Translations under genes and position numbers: made by a program | Origin: Timaviella sp038204505 | GTDB taxonomy: Bacteria > Cyanobacteriota > Cyanobacteriia > Elainellales > Elainellaceae | Assembly: GCA_038204505.1 (NCBI GenBank) | Contig: JBBRCV010000227.1 | Span: forward strand, 1-9,347 | DNA: 9,347 nt | Reading direction: 5' to 3' | Shown here: positions 6,238 through 9,347 of the stretch, piece after piece | Layout of the letters: every line of letters begins with the position of its first letter | Position numbering within the stretch: position 1 is the stretch's first letter | Notes under the pieces: generated by a model | Seen by the model: only the letters and a program-made list of their open reading frames with translations | The model's database searches: none | What the model was told of the DNA's origin: nothing

Positions 6238-6597
6238 ATGAAACGCTTTATTCTTGCTACCCTCTCAACGGTGCTTTTATCGACTGCGATCGCCCCTATG
6301 GTGCAGGCTCAGGTAACGCCCGAAGCGCCGCCTGCTAATGCTGAAACATTGGGAATGGCTGTTACGCCTTTTAATCTGGTTTACCTTGCCTATCAAGGCT
6401 TTTTTGAGAGTGAGGGGATACCTAAGTTTAATGGACTGACCACTAGTTACCGACAGGGCGATGTCACGGCTGAAAGCTTAGTGAAAGTTGCAATCACTAT
6501 GCGTCGGTTGGTTCCTGACACAGTCAACAACCGGGCTTACTTGGCGGCAGTGAAACATCAGCTTGATGCACTGACCATGAATTCATCAGACAATTAG
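6238..6597 (+). CDS. Small exported protein of unknown function
   Basis: The gene encodes 119 aa. The start is well supported by AAGGAG at 6224-6229. Residues 1-24 form a clear Sec signal peptide: MKR, a hydrophobic core (FILATLSTVLLSTAIA), then cleavage after VQA at residue 24. The mature part is about 95 residues. A short Pro/Ala-rich stretch is followed by TPFNLVYLAYQGFFESEGIP, then a polar region with SYRQGDVTAESLVKVAITMRR, and a C-terminal helix. No Cys, metal motif or known catalytic pattern is visible. The pattern of aromatic residues followed by two amphipathic helices suggests a small helical periplasmic or secreted domain; it resembles cyanobacterial conserved hypothetical proteins, but I cannot name a family. 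It follows the regulator by 198 bp on the same strand, with its own structured leader, so separate control is likely. Confidence 0.82.
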   Translation: MKRFILATLSTVLLSTAIAPMVQAQVTPEAPPANAETLGMAVTPFNLVYLAYQGFFESEGIPKFNGLTTSYRQGDVTAESLVKVAITMRRLVPDTVNNRAYLAAVKHQLDALTMNSSDN

Positions 6598-6717
6598 CCC
6601 TTGACTAGAAACTAGGACATCTGTCTGGGTTATTGGCGATCGGCTCGAACCGTTGCATTACCACACGCTTCAAAAAAGCGATTATGGAAGTCTACCTTAA
6701 GACTGGAGTACACTATT

Positions 6718-6780
6718 GGGTTGTGTTGAAAAAATGAATGAGGGAGAATTGTCCGTCTACTCATTTTTGCAGCACAACCT
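6718..6780 (+). promoter_or_regulatory. Long hairpin in the leader of the polyamine operon
   Basis: GGGTTGTG (6718-6725) pairs with CACAACCT (6773-6780). The pairing then continues as T-G, T-A and G-C, one A/G mismatch, and AAAAATGA (6730-6737) with TCATTTTT (6761-6768). That makes a nearly continuous stem of about 19 pairs and a 23-nt loop. It ends 42 nt before the ATG at 6823. TACACT (6709-6714) just upstream could be a -10 element, which would place the hairpin at the very 5' end of the mRNA. It is followed by only four T residues, so it is a weak candidate for an intrinsic terminator of the preceding gene. A regulatory leader or RNA-stabilising stem is equally possible. Smaller stems, CGCTT/AAGCG (6666-6680) and AGTCT/AGACT (6689-6704), lie upstream. 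Confidence 0.5.
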
Positions 6781-6814
6781 TTTCGTGAGCCGAAATCTTC
6801 AATTCAACAGGTAG
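6734..6814 (+). CDS. Possible 26-codon leader ORF ahead of the polyamine operon
   Basis: An ATG at 6734 opens a 26-codon frame (MNEGELSVYSFLQHN and on) ending with TAG at 6812-6814, 8 nt before the start of the dehydrogenase gene. Its start codon lies inside the 5' arm of the long hairpin, and its stop abuts the only Shine-Dalgarno-like AGG (6809-6811) of the next gene. This could couple its translation to the operon. No ribosome binding site precedes it, and a frame this short can arise by chance, so it is offered only as a candidate. Confidence 0.15.
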   Translation: MNEGELSVYSFLQHNLFVSRNLQFNR

Positions 6815-6822
6815 AACCAAAC

Positions 6823-8031
6823 ATGGCTAAAGTTTTAATTATTGGTGCAGGTGGGGTTGGCAATGTTGTTGCCCATAAGTGCGCTCAAGCTAAAGAGACA
6901 TTTTCCGAAATCCTCCTTGCCAGCAGAACTGAGAAGAAATGTCAGGCAATTGCTCAGGCGATCGCCCATCCCAATTTTTCGACTGCAAAAGTAGATGCCG
7001 ATCACACCAGTGAAGTCATTGCCTTAATCAAAGATTTTCAGCCCGATATTGTCATCAACGTGGCTCTGCCCTACCAAGACTTGACCATCATGGACGCTTG
7101 TTTAGCAACCGGAGTTAACTACCTTGATACAGCAAACTATGAACCGCCCAACGAAGCAAAGTTTGAGTACAAGTGGCAATGGGCATATCAGGAACGCTTC
7201 CAGCAAGCAGGCATCATGGCGGTGTTAGGCTGTGGTTTTGATCCGGGAGTTACTGGCATTTTCACTGCCTACGCACTCAAACATTATTTCGACGAAATCC
7301 ATTATTTAGACATCGTTGATTGTAATGCAGGCGACCACGGACACCCCTTTGCTACTAACTTTAACCCCGAAATTAACATTCGAGAAATCACGCAAAAGGG
7401 TCGATACTACGAGAAAGATGATTGGGTTGAGACGGCTCCACTCTCAATCCATCGTCCGATTGACTACCCCGAAATTGGATTGCGCGAATCCTACCTGTTG
7501 TATCACGAAGAACTAGAGTCGCTTGTTAAGCACATCCCCACGCTTAAACGCGCTCGCTTTTTGATGACCTTTTCAGAGAATTACATTACCCATTTGCAAG
7601 TGTTGCAAAACGTGGGAATCACAAGTATTAAACCCATTGATTACGAAGGTCAAAAAATTGTTCCCTTACAGTTTCTCAAGGCAGTTCTTCCCCAACCCGC
7701 TTCACTGGGAGAAACCTATCAAGGACAGACTTCTATTGGTTGTCATATCCAAGGCGTTAAGGATAGCAAAGCCAGAACTTACTATATTTACAACAACTGT
7801 GATCATGCAGCCACCTATCGAGAAGTAGGCGCGCAGGCAATTTCCTACACCACAGGCGTTCCGGCTATGCTCGGCGCACTGCTGATGGTGACAGGTGAAT
7901 GGCAAGGTGCAGGGGTGTTCAATGTGGAACAACTAAACCCTGATCCATTCTTGCAAAAGCTGGGCACTTATGGTCTACCGTGGCATGAGCGAGTCGATCG
8001 CCCCTATGCGTTTGCCAATGATCAGGAGTAG
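6823..8031 (+). CDS. Carboxynorspermidine/carboxyspermidine dehydrogenase (saccharopine dehydrogenase family)
   Basis: This 402-aa cytosolic enzyme condenses L-aspartate beta-semialdehyde with 1,3-diaminopropane (or putrescine) and reduces the Schiff base with NAD(P)H to carboxynorspermidine (or carboxyspermidine). The N-terminal Rossmann fold has G8-A-G10-G11-V-G13. Ser34-Arg35 after the second strand fits NADPH preference. LGCGFDPGVTG (residues 135-145) and DCNAGDHGHPFATNFNPEINIRE are strongly characteristic of the carboxynorspermidine synthase branch rather than lysine-pathway saccharopine dehydrogenases. The assignment is supported by the decarboxylase gene 4 nt downstream. The ribosome binding site is weak (AGG at 6809-6811, 11 nt before ATG), and a long hairpin lies just upstream, so translation may be regulated. 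The sequence does not decide between diaminopropane and putrescine; in cyanobacteria the putrescine-to-spermidine version has been described. Confidence 0.93.
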   Translation: MAKVLIIGAGGVGNVVAHKCAQAKETFSEILLASRTEKKCQAIAQAIAHPNFSTAKVDADHTSEVIALIKDFQPDIVINVALPYQDLTIMDACLATGVNYLDTANYEPPNEAKFEYKWQWAYQERFQQAGIMAVLGCGFDPGVTGIFTAYALKHYFDEIHYLDIVDCNAGDHGHPFATNFNPEINIREITQKGRYYEKDDWVETAPLSIHRPIDYPEIGLRESYLLYHEELESLVKHIPTLKRARFLMTFSENYITHLQVLQNVGITSIKPIDYEGQKIVPLQFLKAVLPQPASLGETYQGQTSIGCHIQGVKDSKARTYYIYNNCDHAATYREVGAQAISYTTGVPAMLGALLMVTGEWQGAGVFNVEQLNPDPFLQKLGTYGLPWHERVDRPYAFANDQE

Positions 8032-8035
8032 CAGC

Positions 8036-9169
8036 ATGGACTATTCTAAAATTCCTTCTCCCTGTTATGTTCTAGAGGAGAAAAAACTGATCCAAAACCT
8101 TGAATTGATCCATTCCATTCAACAAAGAGCCGGGATTACTATAATTTTGGCGCTGAAAGGTTTTGCAATGTTTAGCGCCTTTCCAATTGTTAAACGATAT
8201 TTAGCTGGAACTACTGCTAGCTCTTTATTTGAGGCAATGCTAGCCCGCGAAGAATTTGGTGGAGAACTGCATCTTTATCTACCAGTTTATCAAGAACATG
8301 AATTTACAGCGCTCATTGAAGGAGCAGCGCACGTCACATTCAATTCACTGAGCCAATGGCAACAGTTTAAAGAACAAACTCTTGCCGCCAACATTTCGCC
8401 GGGTCTACGAATTAACCCAGAATATTCACCTGTGGAGCATGAAATCTATAATCCTGCTTCTCCGTTTTCTCGGTTGGGAATTCGGGCTGAGATGTTGGGC
8501 GATCGCCTCCCTAATGGCATTGAGGGGCTACACTGCCATAATTTGTGCGAAAGCGATTCCTACGCCTTGGCAGAAACTTTAGAACAAATTGAAAGCCGCT
8601 TTGGGCATCTGATCCCACAGATTAAATGGCTCAACTTAGGAGGCGGGCACCTGATGACTCGTTCGGGCTATGACGTTGAACATTTGATCAAGGTCATAAC
8701 TAACTTTAAAGCTCGTCACCCGCACTTGAAAATTTATCTTGAACCCGGTGCAGCGGTGGTCTGGGAAGCAGGGATTTTGCGGGCAAGGGTATTAGATCTG
8801 ATCGAAACTCCAGGAGTGGCGATCGCCATGCTAGATGTTTCGTTTACCGCCCACATGCCCGACTGTCTGGAAATGCCTTATCAGCCGAGAATTCGGGGCG
8901 CAAATGAGCCAGCGGGAACCTATATCTACCGTATGGGTGGGCTGACCTGTCTGGCTGGAGACGTGATGGGCATGGGCGACTATACCTTTGAACAACCGCT
9001 CCAAGTAGGCGACACTATTCTGTTTGAAGATATGATGCACTACACCATGGTGAAAACTTCTATGTTCAATGGCATTCAACATCCGGCGATCGGCATCCTT
9101 CGTCAAGATGGAACTTTTGAGCAGGTTAAAACGTTCGGCTACGAGGATTATAAGAGCCGATTGTCTTAA
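8036..9169 (+). CDS. nspC: Carboxynorspermidine/carboxyspermidine decarboxylase
   Basis: This 377-aa PLP enzyme of the alanine-racemase-fold decarboxylase family removes CO2 from carboxynorspermidine or carboxyspermidine, giving norspermidine or spermidine, the last step after the upstream dehydrogenase. The PLP lysine is Lys41 in ILALKGFAMF. LNLGGGH and EPGAAV (236-241) are cofactor-phosphate elements. GLTCLAGD gives the active-site Cys305 and Asp309 contributed across the dimer. I place the start at 8036, not at the in-frame ATG at 7970, because AGGAG (8024-8028) lies 7 nt before it, because the 22 extra residues would lie inside the upstream gene, and because 377 aa matches known NspC length. 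The Shine-Dalgarno overlaps the end of the upstream gene, whose stop is at 8029-8031, so translational coupling is likely. No obvious truncation or missing residue is seen. Confidence 0.95.
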   Translation: MDYSKIPSPCYVLEEKKLIQNLELIHSIQQRAGITIILALKGFAMFSAFPIVKRYLAGTTASSLFEAMLAREEFGGELHLYLPVYQEHEFTALIEGAAHVTFNSLSQWQQFKEQTLAANISPGLRINPEYSPVEHEIYNPASPFSRLGIRAEMLGDRLPNGIEGLHCHNLCESDSYALAETLEQIESRFGHLIPQIKWLNLGGGHLMTRSGYDVEHLIKVITNFKARHPHLKIYLEPGAAVVWEAGILRARVLDLIETPGVAIAMLDVSFTAHMPDCLEMPYQPRIRGANEPAGTYIYRMGGLTCLAGDVMGMGDYTFEQPLQVGDTILFEDMMHYTMVKTSMFNGIQHPAIGILRQDGTFEQVKTFGYEDYKSRLS

Positions 9170-9178
9170 TCCTCAGCA

Positions 9179-9228
9179 AAGCCCCCTCACCCTAAATCCC
9201 TCTCCCAGAGCGGGAGAGGGACTTTGAA
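9179..9228. repeat. Cyanobacterial-type intergenic repeat with perfect hairpin; possible terminator
   Basis: Ten bases after nspC, a C-rich stretch (CCCCCTCACCCTAAAT) leads into CCCTCTCCC (9198-9206), loop AGAGC, GGGAGAGGG (9212-9220): a perfect 9-bp G/C-rich stem. This motif resembles dispersed intergenic repeats familiar from many cyanobacterial genomes. It may end the polyamine operon transcript, but only ACTTTG follows instead of a clear T run. That it is dispersed in this genome is inference; only one copy is in the window. Confidence 0.7.
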
Positions 9229-9254
9229 AAATCATGCTGTTCCTGGTTATCTCT

Positions 9255-9289
9255 TTCTCCCCTTCTCCCACAAGGGGAGAAGGGGAGAA
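9255..9289. repeat. Second hairpin module: 15-bp perfect inverted repeat
   Basis: TTCTCCCCTTCTCCC (9255-9269) pairs perfectly with its complement at 9275-9289, across a loop ACAAG. Weaker pairing (G-T and C-G) continues outward to about 9251-9293. Its right arm is made of the same octamer that then repeats to the window end. This suggests the array grew from this arm. Confidence 0.8.
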
Positions 9290-9341
9290 GGGGAGAAGGG
9301 GAGAAGGGGAGAAGGGGAGAAGGGGAGAAGGGGAGAAGGGG
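9274..9341 (+). repeat. Octanucleotide tandem array (GGGGAGAA, 8 full copies plus GGGG)
   Basis: Eight exact head-to-tail copies of GGGGAGAA run from 9274 to 9337, followed by GGGG (9338-9341) and then CATTTT at the window end. There is no variation between copies, which points to recent expansion by slippage. The purine-only strand has nine G4 tracts separated by four-base AGAA spacers, enough for two intramolecular four-tetrad G-quadruplexes. If transcribed with nspC it would lie in the 3' part of the mRNA. It is not a CRISPR array: the units are contiguous with no spacers. Confidence 0.92.
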
Positions 9342-9347
9342 CATTTT

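Noticed and set aside
6641..6652. CGGCTCGAACCG resembling a tRNA T-arm
   Set aside because: The flanks do not form a five-pair T stem on either strand, and no acceptor, D or anticodon arms fit. It is just a near-palindrome.
6599..6822. Intergenic stretch as a hidden small-RNA gene or insertion sequence remnant
   Set aside because: Apart from the long hairpin and two small stems, there is no transposase fragment, target duplication or recognisable RNA family.
7970..8035. N-terminal extension of the decarboxylase from the ATG at 7970
   Set aside because: It lies wholly inside the upstream dehydrogenase gene, adds 22 residues with no family resemblance, and the ATG at 8036 has a good AGGAG and gives the family length.
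9274..9341. CRISPR-like array
   Set aside because: Units are 8 nt and contiguous, with no unique spacers and no cas genes nearby; it is a simple tandem repeat.

Overview
The window looks like chromosomal DNA from a cyanobacterium, probably a filamentous or Leptolyngbya/Oscillatoria-like type. The basis is about 13 copies of the HIP1 octamer GCGATCGC (for example at 1070, 1312, 3116, 3130, 3838, 6958, 8500 and 8818), the many-domain response regulator, and G/C-rich intergenic hairpin repeats typical of cyanobacterial genomes. Codon use looks even across the window. I see no transposase, integrase, tRNA, rRNA, CRISPR array or phage gene.

Layout. (1) 1-144 is the 3' end of a cytochrome c oxidase subunit III gene. 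It is followed 23 nt later on the same strand by a GMC-family flavoprotein oxidoreductase (168-1679), probably co-transcribed. (2) 1715-2992 (minus), tail to tail with the GMC gene, encodes a probable lipoprotein of the PQQ-dependent aldose/sorbosone dehydrogenase family. (3) 3105-3476 (minus) encodes a small membrane-anchored or secreted coiled-coil protein. It is transcribed divergently from (4) 3640-6039, a 799-aa regulator with the order REC, OmpR-type winged helix, Hpt, REC, REC, GGDEF. The divergent spacer holds a 15-bp hyphenated palindrome. (5) 6238-6597 encodes a small exported protein of unknown function, preceded by a leader with nested and alternative inverted repeats reaching its ribosome binding site. 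(6) 6823-8031 and 8036-9169 are a tight two-gene operon for carboxy(nor)spermidine dehydrogenase and decarboxylase (NspC), the aspartate-semialdehyde route to spermidine or norspermidine. The operon is preceded by a roughly 20-bp long hairpin that overlaps a possible 26-codon leader ORF. (7) 9179-9341 is non-coding repeat DNA: two hairpin modules, the second of which has one arm expanded into an 8-nt tandem array (GGGGAGAA, 8.5 copies) with strong G-quadruplex potential.

How the genes fit together. The left third is about electron flow: a terminal oxidase, a flavin dehydrogenase/oxidase and an exported PQQ-type sugar dehydrogenase. The centre is a signalling hub that could bind DNA, take part in phosphorelay and make c-di-GMP. 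The right third makes a triamine. Polyamines and c-di-GMP are linked through biofilm control in Vibrio, but their adjacency here may be chance. No defence or mobile system was found. The most unusual items are the catalytic-site substitution in the GMC enzyme, the hybrid regulator, the two structured leaders and the octamer array.
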